From NCBI RefSeq assembly GCF_000245335.1, contig NZ_JH600305.1:248001-312000 (forward strand): DNA of 64,000 bases, written 5' to 3'. Every line of letters begins with the position of its first letter. Position 1 is the stretch's first letter. This document shows positions 1-9,375 of the stretch, one piece after another. The notes below the pieces were generated by a model. The model was not told the origin of the DNA and did no database searches. It saw nothing but the letters and a program-made list of their open reading frames with translations. A program made the translations under genes and the position numbers. Source of the stretch: Bacillus mojavensis RO-H-1 = KCTC 3706. Lineage in GTDB: Bacteria; Bacillota; Bacilli; Bacillales; Bacillaceae.

Positions 1-8
1 TCCGACAC

Positions 9-641
9 ATGAACAAACCGATACAGCTTACTCTATTTTTGACATTGATAATAACCGGCTGCTCCAATAGCAACAGCATATCTTCAGAGCCAAAAGAAGA
101 GACTGTTATCACAGCCGCAGCGTTTCATGAAAACAAGCTGGAGAAAGAGCTGAAAAACCTAAAACCCGTTTCATTGAAAATGGTGAATCCGCTCGCAACT
201 GAATTAGGAAAGCTGAAGGCGAAGCAAGAAGCCGAGAAACAAAGACAAATCACTGCAGCGAAAAAACGCGAAAATGAGCAGCGAGCGAAACGAAGGAAAC
301 AACAGGAGGAAGAAGCGGAAAGGCAACGATTGGCACAGGCAGCAGCAGAAAGACAAGCTGAGCTTGAAAGGCAGCGTCAGGCAGCAATCCAAAAACAGCA
401 GGAAGCAAATGCCGAAAAAGAACGGCAAGCGCAGGAACAGCGTCAGCAGAATGAGGCATCCTCATCTAACAGCCAAAATGCGCCATCTTCCCCGAGCCAG
501 ACAGATGATGCCATTCAACAGCCGGCTTCTGAGCTCCCTGATGACAACGGCTATGGTTATGAAGAACGAAAAAAATGGCATGACGATCAAGTGGAATGGG
601 GCATTAAACAAGGATATATCGATCCGGAAGATGCACCATAA
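9..641 (+). CDS. Predicted lipoprotein with long charged coiled coil, function unknown
   Basis: I do not recognise a function. The 210-residue product starts with a short hydrophobic segment ending in ITGC, a lipobox that puts the lipidated cysteine at about residue 18, so it is probably anchored to the outer face of the membrane. Residues 60-150 are almost only Lys, Arg, Glu, Gln and Ala (KRRKQQEEEAERQRL-like heptads), typical of a single long coiled coil. A Ser/Pro/Gln-rich linker and a conserved-looking tail (KKWHDDQVEWGIKQGYIDP) follow. It converges on pftB. Its ribosome binding site lies before the window, so a slightly earlier start is possible, but the lipobox spacing supports this one. 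In strain 168 this position may correspond to yscB; that is from memory and unverified. Confidence 0.7.
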   Translation: MNKPIQLTLFLTLIITGCSNSNSISSEPKEETVITAAAFHENKLEKELKNLKPVSLKMVNPLATELGKLKAKQEAEKQRQITAAKKRENEQRAKRRKQQEEEAERQRLAQAAAERQAELERQRQAAIQKQQEANAEKERQAQEQRQQNEASSSNSQNAPSSPSQTDDAIQQPASELPDDNGYGYEERKKWHDDQVEWGIKQGYIDPEDAP

Positions 642-649
642 AATAGAAA

Positions 650-674
650 AAGCCAAGGCTGTCAGCCTTGGCTT
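650..674 (-). terminator. Terminator of the pftAB operon
   Basis: An 11-bp perfect stem (AAGCCAAGGCT with AGCCTTGGCTT, three-base loop) overlaps the pftB stop codon and runs into a T-rich tract on the minus strand. The plus-strand side lacks a T tract, so it probably serves pftAB only. Confidence 0.8.
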
Positions 675-1368
675 AACCTCCGATCAGCTGTATAAACACA
701 GGAATGACCAGAACCGTTACGACCCCGACAACGACAACAGCAATACTTGCCATCGCGGCTTCGACTTCACCCATCTCGATCCCAACGGCTACACCGAGTG
801 CGTGTCCGGACGTTCCGAGAGCCAACCCTTTTGAAATGGGATTCTTCACTTTAAATACCTTTAAAAACAAAGCGCCGAGCGCATACACAATGACGGCGTT
901 AAAGATGACCGCAAAAGCTGTGATATCGCTGATGCCGCCAATATCTTTTGATAAAGGAAGCGCAATCGCCGTTGTTGCCGCCTGCGGAAGCATACTTTTC
1001 ATAACAGCCTCATCAAGGTGAATCCCTTTTGCAAGCAAATAGACAATCGTGACAGAGCAGATAGAGCCTGCGATAATGGAGGACATAATTTGCCACCAGT
1101 ATTTTTTCAGTTTATCTCTTTGTTTGTACAATGGAATGGCAAAGGCAATCGTCGCAGGTTCCAGGAAAAACTTAATGATTTCTCCCCCGTTATTATAGTC
1201 AGCGTAAGAGAAACCGCCGATTTTCAAGAATGCAATTCCAAGCACCATCGCAACAAACAATGGAGTGAAAAGGAAGAACCCTTTTGTTTTTTTAAATAAA
1301 AAGGTGCCGATGCCGAAAGCGGCCAGTGATACGACAATTCCGAAATAAGGACTCATTGTGCTTTCCAT
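673..1368 (-). CDS. pftB: PftB, pyruvate facilitator subunit (LrgB family)
   Basis: This 231-residue LrgB-family membrane protein has about seven hydrophobic segments and the family's conserved C-terminal half, including [20 protein letters not shown] near residues 180-205. In B. subtilis PftA and PftB (formerly YsbA/YsbB) together form a facilitated pyruvate transporter induced by the LytST system. The gene follows pftA after 21 nt and the pair is followed by a hairpin terminator, so they form one operon. The start has a good site (AGGAGG, 8 nt ahead). Length equals that of the 168 protein as I remember it. Confidence 0.93.
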   Translation of the reverse strand: MESTMSPYFGIVVSLAAFGIGTFLFKKTKGFFLFTPLFVAMVLGIAFLKIGGFSYADYNNGGEIIKFFLEPATIAFAIPLYKQRDKLKKYWWQIMSSIIAGSICSVTIVYLLAKGIHLDEAVMKSMLPQAATTAIALPLSKDIGGISDITAFAVIFNAVIVYALGALFLKVFKVKNPISKGLALGTSGHALGVAVGIEMGEVEAAMASIAVVVVGVVTVLVIPVFIQLIGG

Positions 1369-1389
1369 TTCATGAACCTCCTGTTTCTT

Positions 1390-1830
1390 TTAATGATGAA
1401 CAAGTTCGTTTTTCTTCTGCGGCGGCTGCACTGTTTTTGCTTTTATGTCATCGGCAGTCTTGCGTTTTCCGCTCAATGTAAGAATAAGCTGAGAAAACAA
1501 TCCTGTTGCCCCCAATAAAATAATCGTTGCGAGAAGAATGACAAGGACGATTTGCAGGCCGTATTGCTGCATCACACCAAGAGAATTCATAACAGATATA
1601 CCTGATGGAACAAATAAAAATCCGATCAATGAGGTTAAAGACGTTCCGAGCGTTTCTACTTGTTCCAGTTTAATTACTTTCAAGCATAATAGGAGAAATA
1701 ATAAGACCAATCCTACAACTGATGCCGGTATAGGAATTGGGACAAAAGCGGCAATCATATTGGAAACCATCATAATGACGGCAAAAATAAATGCTTGTGT
1801 TAAAAATCCGTACACTTTTTTAGCACTCAT
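1390..1830 (-). CDS. pftA: PftA, pyruvate facilitator subunit (LrgA family)
   Basis: A 146-residue holin-like LrgA/CidA-family protein with four membrane segments and the family signature around [19 protein letters not shown] (residues 30-48). It works with PftB to move pyruvate across the membrane. I chose the inner ATG (product starting MSAKK) because GAGGTG sits at proper distance before it, while an upstream GTG would overlap that site. The promoter ahead of the gene carries a cre-like operator overlapping the -35 region, in line with glucose repression by CcpA; induction by LytT is known for this family, but I cannot point to its exact binding site. Confidence 0.92.
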   Translation of the reverse strand: MSAKKVYGFLTQAFIFAVIMMVSNMIAAFVPIPIPASVVGLVLLFLLLCLKVIKLEQVETLGTSLTSLIGFLFVPSGISVMNSLGVMQQYGLQIVLVILLATIILLGATGLFSQLILTLSGKRKTADDIKAKTVQPPQKKNELVHH

Positions 1831-1860
1831 TTTCTTCACCTCTTTCTCTTTTGTACCCTC

Positions 1861-1897
1861 ATTATAAATAAGAATTTCTCTCTATTAAGCGCTTACA
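1861..1897 (-). promoter_or_regulatory. pftA promoter with overlapping cre (CcpA) site
   Basis: On the minus strand a perfect -10 TATAAT (1861-1866) lies 17 nt from a poor -35 (CTTAAT, 1884-1889). A cre-like sequence TGTAAGCGCTTAAT (1884-1897) matches the consensus at 13 of 14 positions and covers the -35 element. A weak -35 fits a promoter that needs an activator (LytT), and the cre position fits repression by CcpA. Confidence 0.7.
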
Positions 1898-1950
1898 TGA
1901 TAACTTGCCGAATATTTAAGGTGAGTTGCAGCATAAAAAGGATGAAATAC

Positions 1951-1986
1951 AAAAAGCCGCCCCGTCAAATATGGAGCAGCTTTTTT
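1951..1986 (-). terminator. Probable terminator after lytT
   Basis: Imperfect hairpin AAAAAGC...GCTTTTT with two mismatches inside. It overlaps the lytT stop codon and gives a T run on the minus strand, separating lytST from pftAB. Confidence 0.55.
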
Positions 1987-2690
1987 AATTCCTTGGCATA
2001 TGTCCGGCTGACCGGTATTTTCGATCCGTCTTTCATGATCAGGTTATAGGTGGAATTAAACCAAGGCTGTATCTCTTTGATGTACTCAGTATTAACGACA
2101 AAGCTTCGATGGACGCGGAGAAAATCAGGTTCCGGAAGCTTTTTTTCAATGACAACGAGCGTATCATTGACTGAATAAGAAGCATCAAAGGTTTTTACAT
2201 TGACATGGCCATCTTCGGTTCCCGCAAAGATTATATCTTTCGTATCCACAATCACAATCGATTCACCGACAGATAAGGCTAATTTATGCTGGCTGGCATG
2301 GCTGATCTGTTCTGGTTCAGCAATCTCCCGCTTTACCTTTTTATACTTTTTCATTGTTTGCCGAACCCTTTCTTCATCGAAAGGTTTGGTTAAGTAATCG
2401 AGAGCGTCCACTTCAAAAGCTTTAAGTGCATACTGGTCATAGGCCGTCGCGAACACAACCGCCGGAGGATGCTTCATATTCTTCAATCGTTTTGCGATAT
2501 CAAAGCCATTCTCACCGGATAAATCAACGTCTAAAAACAGCAAATCAGGCTTTTGATCCATCATTTGGTCAAACGCTGATTCAATATTTTCTGCTTCATT
2601 GATTTCTAATTCCTCATTTGTCCTTTTGAGTAAATAGGCCAGTTCATCTCTTGCCAGAATCTCATCATCAACTATTAACACCCTGAGCAT
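1965..2690 (-). CDS. lytT: LytT, LytTR-family response regulator
   Basis: A 241-residue response regulator. An N-terminal receiver carries the acidic pair D8/D9, phosphoacceptor D54 (in LLFLDVDLSG), and K near residue 103 (TKPF). The C-terminal half is a LytTR DNA-binding domain (FLRVHRSFVVNTEYI). It is activated by LytS and switches on pftAB when pyruvate is present. The start overlaps the end of lytS by 23 nt, so the two are translationally coupled, and the target operon lies directly downstream. Confidence 0.95.
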   Translation of the reverse strand: MLRVLIVDDEILARDELAYLLKRTNEELEINEAENIESAFDQMMDQKPDLLFLDVDLSGENGFDIAKRLKNMKHPPAVVFATAYDQYALKAFEVDALDYLTKPFDEERVRQTMKKYKKVKREIAEPEQISHASQHKLALSVGESIVIVDTKDIIFAGTEDGHVNVKTFDASYSVNDTLVVIEKKLPEPDFLRVHRSFVVNTEYIKEIQPWFNSTYNLIMKDGSKIPVSRTYAKELKKLLHI

Positions 2691-4449
2691 GTTCTTCTCC
2701 CTCTTTCATTTGTTGCATAGGCACTTGAAAGGAAACCTCTGTCCCTTTATGTACCTCACTCTTGATATGTAATGCAGCCTGCTGGCCGAATAAACCAATC
2801 AGCCGCTGATTCAGATTATAAAGCGCAGTCCCTGTTCCTTCCTTAGAAGGCAGCGGTTTATTCCCCAGTTCCGGCAAGACGTCCGGCGGAATTCCACGAC
2901 CATTGTCCGTGACCTTCATATAGACGGATGACTCATCAGATAAGACACAAACCGTTACCTTGCACATGTCTTGTTTTTTGGGAAATGCATGCCGCAATGC
3001 GTTTTCAACAAGCACCTGTAAGACAAACGGAGGAATCTCAATTGGCTCCAGCCTGCTGTCAATATCAAGCTCAATCTCATATTTCCCGGGAAAACGCGCC
3101 TGTTCTAATGACAGATAGGCTTGAAGATGATTCAGCTCCTTTGAAAGCGGGATCAGCAGCTGTCTAGCTCCTTGGAGATTAGAACGAAAGTACACACTAA
3201 GCTGCAGCAAAAGCTTACGGGTTTTTTCAACATCTGTCCGGCATAAAGCAGAAATCGTATTGATGGCATTAAATAAAAAATGCGGATTAACCTGTGCTTG
3301 AAGCGCTTTGATTTCCGCATCCTTCAGAAGCTTGCTTTGCAGCTCAGCCTCACCGAGCTCAAGCTGTGTCGAAAACAGCATGGCAAGCCCCTCGGCAAGC
3401 TCCTCCTCTACCTGACTGAGACCGGCCGGGCTTTTAAAATACATTTTTAACGTTCCGATTGTGTTCCCGTTTGATGTCAAAGGCAGTACAATCGCCGCGT
3501 GCAAAGGGCACTCCGGATGGGTGCATTCAATCTCTTCCTGTGAAGTAGCCTTCATGATGCGCCCTGTTTTAATTACCTTTTTAGACAGACCTGTGATCAA
3601 GCTTTTAGATGGGATATGATGGTCCATTCCCGCTCCGACATGCGCAAGTATTTTCTCATTATCCGTCAGAGATACCGCATCGGTTCCGGTCATCTTATGA
3701 ATGATGGACGCTACACTTTTACAAGAGCTTTCATTTAACCCTTGACGGAAAAAAGGAAGCGTCTGGTCGGCAATGGTCAGCACCCTGTGCGTTTCAAGCG
3801 CTCTCGCCTGTTCTTCCTTGCGAATAATGGCTTGAATAATCGACAGGAAAATAAAGCTGCCTGTTCCGTTAATGAGGATCATCGGGATCCCGATCATGCT
3901 GACAAGCTCCCAAGCATCATTGAACGGCTTTGCCATCAGCAAAATAATGACCATTTGCAAGGACTCCATACCGATTCCGACGAGAGCTGCGATACGCGGT
4001 GTCGGCATTCGGTAGCGCTTCGTAAAATACCGGCCGATCCATCCCGCTAGAATTCCGGCTAAAACAGACGAGACCGCACAGCTTAAAGCCGTGCTGCCGC
4101 CGAGCGAAAACCGATGAAGGCCTGCTAATAACCCGATTCCCGCTCCAACAAACGGCCCTCCCAAAAGCCCTCCTATTTCAACGCCTAAAATACGGGTATT
4201 CGCAATAGAGCCAGACGGATCTATTGTAAACACCCAATCATTGTTCACAATCATATGCTTTTGAATTTCGATGCCGGTGTAATTGCTGATGATGCTGAAA
4301 AGAGAAAAAATAGAAATCAGTGCAGCCTTTCCTTTGTAGCCCTCCGGATTTTGAAGAGCCTGTCTGAAAAGTTTAGTGTGAGCCAGAATAAATCCCAATA
4401 TAACAATAATTCCTACCCTTTCCAGCATCATAATCATTAATTGAATCAT
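2668..4449 (-). CDS. lytS: LytS, sensor histidine kinase
   Basis: A 593-residue membrane kinase. The first ~210 residues are a 5TMR-LYT sensor domain with about six membrane segments, then a GAF domain (~220-365), then a His_kinase module with phosphoacceptor His in [15 protein letters not shown] (~390) and an ATPase domain ([22 protein letters not shown]). It senses extracellular pyruvate or the related metabolic state and phosphorylates LytT. AGGTGA lies just before the ATG. It is divergent from ysaA across 172 nt. Confidence 0.95.
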   Translation of the reverse strand: MIQLMIMMLERVGIIVILGFILAHTKLFRQALQNPEGYKGKAALISIFSLFSIISNYTGIEIQKHMIVNNDWVFTIDPSGSIANTRILGVEIGGLLGGPFVGAGIGLLAGLHRFSLGGSTALSCAVSSVLAGILAGWIGRYFTKRYRMPTPRIAALVGIGMESLQMVIILLMAKPFNDAWELVSMIGIPMILINGTGSFIFLSIIQAIIRKEEQARALETHRVLTIADQTLPFFRQGLNESSCKSVASIIHKMTGTDAVSLTDNEKILAHVGAGMDHHIPSKSLITGLSKKVIKTGRIMKATSQEEIECTHPECPLHAAIVLPLTSNGNTIGTLKMYFKSPAGLSQVEEELAEGLAMLFSTQLELGEAELQSKLLKDAEIKALQAQVNPHFLFNAINTISALCRTDVEKTRKLLLQLSVYFRSNLQGARQLLIPLSKELNHLQAYLSLEQARFPGKYEIELDIDSRLEPIEIPPFVLQVLVENALRHAFPKKQDMCKVTVCVLSDESSVYMKVTDNGRGIPPDVLPELGNKPLPSKEGTGTALYNLNQRLIGLFGQQAALHIKSEVHKGTEVSFQVPMQQMKEGEEHAQGVNS

Positions 4450-4621
4450 TTATGTCACCTGTTCTTTCCCATTTCATTTTATCATTTTTCGGCAAATCGT
4501 TTCATGGCTGACTGTTTTTTTAAAATCGTCTGAAAACATATTTCACAAGGCTTTTATCTATTGTAGAATAAACATGAGCATTTTGGCAGAAAGAATTGAA
4601 TCTGAAGCAGAGGAGAAGATC

Positions 4622-5407
4622 ATGAAAGCCGTATTTTTTGATTTAGATGATACACTACTTTGGGATGAGAAAAGCGTCAGAACAACATTTGCAGAAACAT
4701 GTTTACAGGCCGAGAAAAAATATGGTCTTGACCCGCAGGAATTTGAAGAAGCTGTTCGGGAAGCGGCGAGAGAATTGTACATGTCTTACGAGACATATCC
4801 TTATACGGTGATGATCGGCATTAACCCATTTGAAGGGCTCTGGTCGAATTTCTCTGAGCCGATCAGTGAAGGGTTTCAGAAGCTGAATAAGATTGTGCCG
4901 GAGTACAGACGAAACGCATGGACAAACGGCCTGAAAGCGCTGGGTGTCGACGATCCGGCATATGGTGAATATTTGGGAGAGTTTTTTGCAGCGGAGCGCC
5001 GAAAACGCCCGTTTGTATACGATGAAACTTTCGATGTACTTGATCAATTAAAAGGAAAATATGAGTTGCTGCTTTTGACGAACGGCGATCCGAGTCTGCA
5101 AAAGGAGAAGCTCGCCGGCGTGCCTGAGCTCGCCCCTTATTTCAATGAAATTGTCATCTCAGGCGCCTTTGGCAAAGGGAAACCCGACGCTTCTATTTTC
5201 GAGCATTGCCTTCAGCTGATGAATATCCAAAAGGAGGATGCCGTCATGGTCGGCGATAACCTGAATACAGACATTTTAGGCGCTTCCAGAGCCGGTATCA
5301 AAACCGTATGGATCAATCGGACGGATAAGAAAAATGAAACAGAAGTGACGCCTGATTACATCATCAGCAGCCTTCATGATTTGTTTCCTATTTTAGAACA
5401 TAAATAA
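4622..5407 (+). CDS. ysaA: HAD-superfamily phosphohydrolase YsaA
   Basis: A 261-residue HAD phosphatase. Motif I is DLDDTLLWD with the nucleophile Asp near residue 8, motif II is LLLTNGD (~155), motif III is the Lys in GKGKPD (~185), and motif IV is [13 protein letters not shown] (~212). A large helical cap lies between motifs I and II, as in subfamily I enzymes. The substrate is unknown. I chose the ATG at 4622 because GAGGAG precedes it and the HAD fold begins there; an upstream in-frame ATG at 4574 would add 16 residues not expected in the family. It converges on thrS and shares a terminator with it. Confidence 0.9.
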   Translation: MKAVFFDLDDTLLWDEKSVRTTFAETCLQAEKKYGLDPQEFEEAVREAARELYMSYETYPYTVMIGINPFEGLWSNFSEPISEGFQKLNKIVPEYRRNAWTNGLKALGVDDPAYGEYLGEFFAAERRKRPFVYDETFDVLDQLKGKYELLLLTNGDPSLQKEKLAGVPELAPYFNEIVISGAFGKGKPDASIFEHCLQLMNIQKEDAVMVGDNLNTDILGASRAGIKTVWINRTDKKNETEVTPDYIISSLHDLFPILEHK

Positions 5408-5447
5408 AAAAGCATGATCTCTTTCATGAGATCATGCTTTTTTTATT
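5408..5447. terminator. Bidirectional terminator between ysaA and thrS
   Basis: A long stem (AAAAAAGCATGATCTC with its complement, small loop) has an A run on one side and a T run on the other. It fits both convergent genes and reaches into the thrS stop codon. Confidence 0.85.
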
Positions 5448-7377
5448 ATTTCTTCGCTTCAGCTACAGCCTTTTTCACAAAATCATCAAGTGAAATGGTT
5501 TCAGACTTCTGCTCTCCGTATTTACGGACGTTTACCGCTCCGTTTTCTGCTTCTTGGTCACCGACCACAAGCATATACGGTATTTTTTGCATTTGCGCTT
5601 CGCGGATTTTGTAGCCGATTTTTTCATCACGGCTGTCGACTTCTACACGCAAGCCTTCACGCTGCAGGCGCTCTTGTACTTGCTTCGCATAATCCAAATG
5701 CACAGCCGGAGAAACCGGGATGACCTGGAACTGAACCGGTGCAAGCCATGTTGGAAGTGCGCCTTTATGCTCTTCGATAAGGAATGCAACAAAGCGTTCC
5801 ATTGTTGATACTACACCTCTGTGAATAACAACCGGTCGATGCTGCTTGCCGTCTTCTCCGATATATGTCAGATCGAAGCGTTCAGGCAGCAAGAAGTCCA
5901 ACTGAACAGTAGACAATGTTTCTTCCTTGCCGATCGCTGTTTTCACCTGAACATCAAGTTTAGGGCCGTAGAATGCAGCTTCGCCTTCTGCTTCGTAATA
6001 ATCATGGCCAATTTCGTCCATTGCCGCTTTCAGCATAGATTGCGCTTTGTTCCACATTTCATCGTCATCAAAATATTTTTCTGTGTCTTCCGGATCACGA
6101 TAAGACAGACGGAAAGTGTAATCGTGCAAGCCGAAATCTTCATATACGTCCTGAATCAAACGAACAGTTCGGATAAACTCATCCTTAATCTGATCCGGAC
6201 GGACAAAGATGTGAGCATCATTCAGTGTCATGCCGCGCACCCGCTGAAGACCTGACAGCGCACCTGACATTTCGTAGCGGTGCATTGTGCCAAGTTCAGC
6301 GATACGAATCGGAAGCTCACGGTAGCTGTGAATATCATTTTTATAAATCATCATATGGTGCGGGCAGTTCATCGGACGGAGCACAAGTGTTTCATTGTCC
6401 ATTTCCATCGGAGGGAACATGCCTTCTTGATAATGATCCCAGTGTCCTGATGTTTCATACAGCTCTTTGCTTCCAAGCACTGGGGTATAAACGTGTTCAT
6501 AGCCGAGGCTGATTTCTTTATCGACAATATAGCGCTCGATCGTGCGGCGGATTGTCGCGCCTTTTGGCAGCCAAAGCGGCAGACCTTGTCCGACTTTTTG
6601 AGAATTCGCAAACAGCTTTAATTCTTTGCCGAGCTTTCTGTGGTCTCGCTCTTTTGCTTCTTCAAGCATGCGAAGATGCTCGTCAAGATCAGCTTTTTTG
6701 AAGAAAGCTGTTCCGTATACACGCTGAAGCATTTGATTATTGCTGTCACCGCGCCAATATGCACCTGCAAGGCTTAACAGCTTAAATTCTTTGATTTTTC
6801 CTGTTGACGGAACGTGTACGCCGCGGCACAGGTCAAAGAATTCGCCCTGCTCATAAATCGATACGGTTTCTCCCTCAGGAATCGCATCCAGCAGTTCAAG
6901 CTTCAGATCATCGCCGATTTCCGCAAAGCGGGCTTTCGCTTCTTCACGGCTGACTTCTTTTCGAACGATCGGAAGGTTCGCATTGACGATTTTTTTCATT
7001 TCTTTCTCGATTTTCGGCAGATCCTCCGGTGTAATCGCTTCTTCCATTTCTACATCATAGTAAAAACCGTTTTCGATAACAGGACCCACACCGAATTTCA
7101 CATCTTTGTAAATGCGTTTAATCGCTTGCGCCAGTAAGTGAGCCGTACTGTGGCGCATAATCTCAAGACCCTCTTCTGATCCTTCAGTAATGATTTCCAC
7201 AGTGCCGTCTTCGTTGATCGGCGTTTTCAAATCGATTTCTTTTCCGTTCAGTTTTCCGGCTAATGATTTCTTTTTTAATCCCGGACTGATGGATGCCGCG
7301 ATATCTTCTGTTGTTGTTCCTTTCGCAAACTCCTTGACTGCTCCATCAGGAAATGTGATTTTTACCATATCTGACAT
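5446..7377 (-). CDS. thrS: Threonyl-tRNA synthetase
   Basis: A 643-residue class II synthetase: TGS domain (1-65), the editing/second additional domain (~66-225) with [15 protein letters not shown] and the [10 protein letters not shown] segment, catalytic core with motif 2 ([13 protein letters not shown], including the zinc-binding Cys) and motif 3 ([19 protein letters not shown]), and a C-terminal anticodon-binding domain. It charges tRNA-Thr. The ATG at 7375-7377 lies 9 nt after AAAGGAG; an upstream in-frame GTG touches that site and is rejected. Expression is controlled by the T-box leader upstream. Confidence 0.97.
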   Translation of the reverse strand: MSDMVKITFPDGAVKEFAKGTTTEDIAASISPGLKKKSLAGKLNGKEIDLKTPINEDGTVEIITEGSEEGLEIMRHSTAHLLAQAIKRIYKDVKFGVGPVIENGFYYDVEMEEAITPEDLPKIEKEMKKIVNANLPIVRKEVSREEAKARFAEIGDDLKLELLDAIPEGETVSIYEQGEFFDLCRGVHVPSTGKIKEFKLLSLAGAYWRGDSNNQMLQRVYGTAFFKKADLDEHLRMLEEAKERDHRKLGKELKLFANSQKVGQGLPLWLPKGATIRRTIERYIVDKEISLGYEHVYTPVLGSKELYETSGHWDHYQEGMFPPMEMDNETLVLRPMNCPHHMMIYKNDIHSYRELPIRIAELGTMHRYEMSGALSGLQRVRGMTLNDAHIFVRPDQIKDEFIRTVRLIQDVYEDFGLHDYTFRLSYRDPEDTEKYFDDDEMWNKAQSMLKAAMDEIGHDYYEAEGEAAFYGPKLDVQVKTAIGKEETLSTVQLDFLLPERFDLTYIGEDGKQHRPVVIHRGVVSTMERFVAFLIEEHKGALPTWLAPVQFQVIPVSPAVHLDYAKQVQERLQREGLRVEVDSRDEKIGYKIREAQMQKIPYMLVVGDQEAENGAVNVRKYGEQKSETISLDDFVKKAVAEAKK

Positions 7378-7386
7378 CTTTGTCAC

Positions 7387-7683
7387 TCCTTTTTTTGCAT
7401 ATAAAAACCCCGCCCCCTATGAAAGGGACGAGGTTGAATAAACGGAATCGTGGTTCCACCCTTTTTTCCGCAAGCCCATACACCGGCACCTGCGGCTCTA
7501 AACTCTGTAACGGGAGTTCCCGTCAGCCATTACTGTTCCTGCTAAAGGTGTTCACAGCTGAAGTTCAAAGGCGGTAAAGTGAATGGTCCTTAGCTGGGAA
7601 GCTTGCAGCCGTGACTTCCCTCTCTTCAAGCCGGTATCATTCCTTCATGTCCTTATCAGTACGTGTGTCAATCTTAATCTCCT
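7387..7683 (-). ncRNA. T-box leader (riboswitch) of thrS
   Basis: On the minus strand the sequence between the promoter and thrS holds the T-box core AAGGGTGGAACCACG (7449-7463), which pairs with the uncharged tRNA acceptor end. An intrinsic terminator hairpin follows (7403-7435, 9 of 11 pairs, then TTTTT). An ACC triplet at 7633-7635 is a possible threonine specifier, but I did not fold stem I. Uncharged tRNA-Thr binding would favour the antiterminator and so expression of thrS. Confidence 0.9.
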
Positions 7684-7687
7684 ATGT

Positions 7688-7716
7688 ATTATAAATTGTT
7701 CGTTCTAAAAAATCAA
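7688..7716 (-). promoter_or_regulatory. Promoter of thrS
   Basis: Minus-strand -35 TTGATT (7711-7716), 17-nt spacer and perfect -10 TATAAT (7688-7693), placing the start of the T-box leader near 7682. Confidence 0.8.
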
Positions 7717-7729
7717 CACGATTGTATTT

Positions 7730-7768
7730 CCTTTTTTAAGCGGCAGCCTTATGTTTACAGGCTGCCGG
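7730..7768 (-). terminator. Terminator after ytxC
   Basis: Stem CGGCAGCCT / AGGCTGCCG (7741-7767) followed on the minus strand by a T run, directly after the ytxC stop codon. Confidence 0.85.
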
Positions 7769-7771
7769 CAC

Positions 7772-8617
7772 TTATCCCTCCGAGTGCTTGACCGGTGTTT
7801 CAGCGTTTGAAAACGCCTGAAGCGGAAGCATTTGCACACGCTCTTGAAATACGTTTTGAATCGTCCTTACCATCATATGCTCGGGCTGGTCTGTATAGAG
7901 AACCACCTCATCAGGCGCGATGGAGATCAGCGGCGCAAGCAAATGGGAGTCAATGTACATGGGGTGATCCCGGACAAATCGCCTGTCTATGTATTTCATT
8001 TTTTCCCGTTCCGGCACATAGCGCATCTCCCACAGTGTAAACGAACCGTCATGGACAATGTGCACCTTTTTGATTCGCGGAGGCTTAGCCATTACGTAGT
8101 CTCTGAGTGTCTGAATAAAGTTTTGGTACTCCTGCTCCATCTTATATTCGTCTATTGCCGCTTCCACAGTTTCTCTAAGCTGTTCGTAGTACTTTCCGAG
8201 GCGAAAGATTTGAAAAGAACGAATTGAAAATACTTCGTCCTCTAAACAAATCGTTCGGAGCTCATCTAAAATATACTGCTTGCGCGGCGGCTTCATCGGT
8301 TCAAACGGAAGAACATCAGCTTCCCCCTCTATAATACTGTGTGCGAGCTGAAGGATTTGCTGCTGCTCATCCTGGTCCGTGAAACAATACGTCTCTTCAA
8401 TCAACGACAGCATATGCTCGTCTTCTTTGCATTCTAAAAAAAACTTGACCAGAATCGGCTCCATAAAACGCTGAATAGAGAAAGCCGGCTCAGCTTTTTC
8501 AATCTCGATTTTTCGTATACTTTCACGGACAATGATGTTTTCCCGATCGTCCGAATGCTGAATGAGATGTAAAAAAGCGGCTGTATCATGGTCATCTTCA
8601 AAGATTATTTCAAGCAT
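7772..8617 (-). CDS. ytxC: YtxC-family protein, function unknown
   Basis: A 281-residue soluble protein of the YtxC family, found in Bacillus and relatives and annotated as sporulation-related; no enzymatic motif is visible. It is acidic and rich in predicted helix, with a short conserved basic-hydrophobic segment (KKVHIVHDGSFTLWEMR, ~185-200). The start follows AAGGGGGG. It lies after ytxB and before the thrS leader, at the end of a run that starts with dnaB-dnaI-ytxB. Confidence 0.88.
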   Translation of the reverse strand: MLEIIFEDDHDTAAFLHLIQHSDDRENIIVRESIRKIEIEKAEPAFSIQRFMEPILVKFFLECKEDEHMLSLIEETYCFTDQDEQQQILQLAHSIIEGEADVLPFEPMKPPRKQYILDELRTICLEDEVFSIRSFQIFRLGKYYEQLRETVEAAIDEYKMEQEYQNFIQTLRDYVMAKPPRIKKVHIVHDGSFTLWEMRYVPEREKMKYIDRRFVRDHPMYIDSHLLAPLISIAPDEVVLYTDQPEHMMVRTIQNVFQERVQMLPLQAFSNAETPVKHSEG

Positions 8618-8695
8618 GTTTGTCCCCCCTTACGGCATCTGTTACAAGTATATGGGGGATGTTTTTAAAATAGACGTAAAGGTCACAGGCAAATC

Positions 8696-9337
8696 TTAAT
8701 TTGATTCTTGAAACAAGTTTTGCATTTTCTTTCTGAAGATAAGTGGCAGCGCCATAAAAATGATATAAAATCCGAGGACGAGAAAGAAGGCGGGCAAATT
8801 GCCCGTGAAAAAGCTTGCTCCCAGCACGTTCAGCGCAACGGTCCCAGGGATGATTCCCGCAGCCGTCGCCGCAAAATAGGGCAGCGCCTTGACATTAGAA
8901 AGCCCTGCCGCATAGCTGACAAAGTCAAAATTAATCGGAAGGATCCGCAGAAGAAAGATATAGAAAAAACCGTTTTCCTCCATCTGTTTCTGAATGTTTT
9001 CCAGCCTTTCGTGATGGCTGTTAGTTTTTGCCGCAAACAGGCCAGCTGCAAAAAATGAGACAGCCGAAGCGCACATCGACCCGAATAGTGTGTAAAGCGT
9101 GCCGAGAATCGGGCCAAAGGCGAGACCGCCCGCAATAGAAATAACTGATACCGGAAATAATACAAGCGGCCTGACGATCGATATCCCGATAAAGATAAGC
9201 GGCGCAAAGATGCCAAACGATAAAACCCATATTCGGATTTCCTTCGGAGATAGATTTAAATACCTTTTATTGGCCCAAAAAATCAAGCCTGCTCCCGCAA
9301 GCACTGCCAGCCATTTAACAGCCGTTTTAAGTTTCAT
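8696..9337 (-). CDS. ytxB: DedA/TVP38 (SNARE-associated) family membrane protein YtxB
   Basis: A 213-residue membrane protein with about five hydrophobic segments and the conserved VTT-domain core: VISIAGGLAFGPILGTLYT (~75-93) and FLLRILPINFDFVSYAAGLS (~140-158). TVP38/DedA proteins are linked to lipid movement across membranes and to envelope homeostasis; no specific substrate can be named for this one. It is 38 nt downstream of dnaI, in the same direction. Confidence 0.88.
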   Translation of the reverse strand: MKLKTAVKWLAVLAGAGLIFWANKRYLNLSPKEIRIWVLSFGIFAPLIFIGISIVRPLVLFPVSVISIAGGLAFGPILGTLYTLFGSMCASAVSFFAAGLFAAKTNSHHERLENIQKQMEENGFFYIFLLRILPINFDFVSYAAGLSNVKALPYFAATAAGIIPGTVALNVLGASFFTGNLPAFFLVLGFYIIFMALPLIFRKKMQNLFQESN

Positions 9338-9375
9338 ACCCTCTCAGTTCCTTCCCCTTTGAACCGCAGCGGTTA

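Noticed and set aside
274..834. Long plus-strand frame overlapping the lipoprotein gene
   Set aside because: It is an out-of-frame shadow of the Lys/Glu/Gln-rich coiled coil and runs into the pftB stop region; no start site or family signature.
4574..4621. Longer start for ysaA
   Set aside because: The upstream ATG lacks a binding site and adds 16 residues before the HAD motif, which normally begins within the first ten residues.
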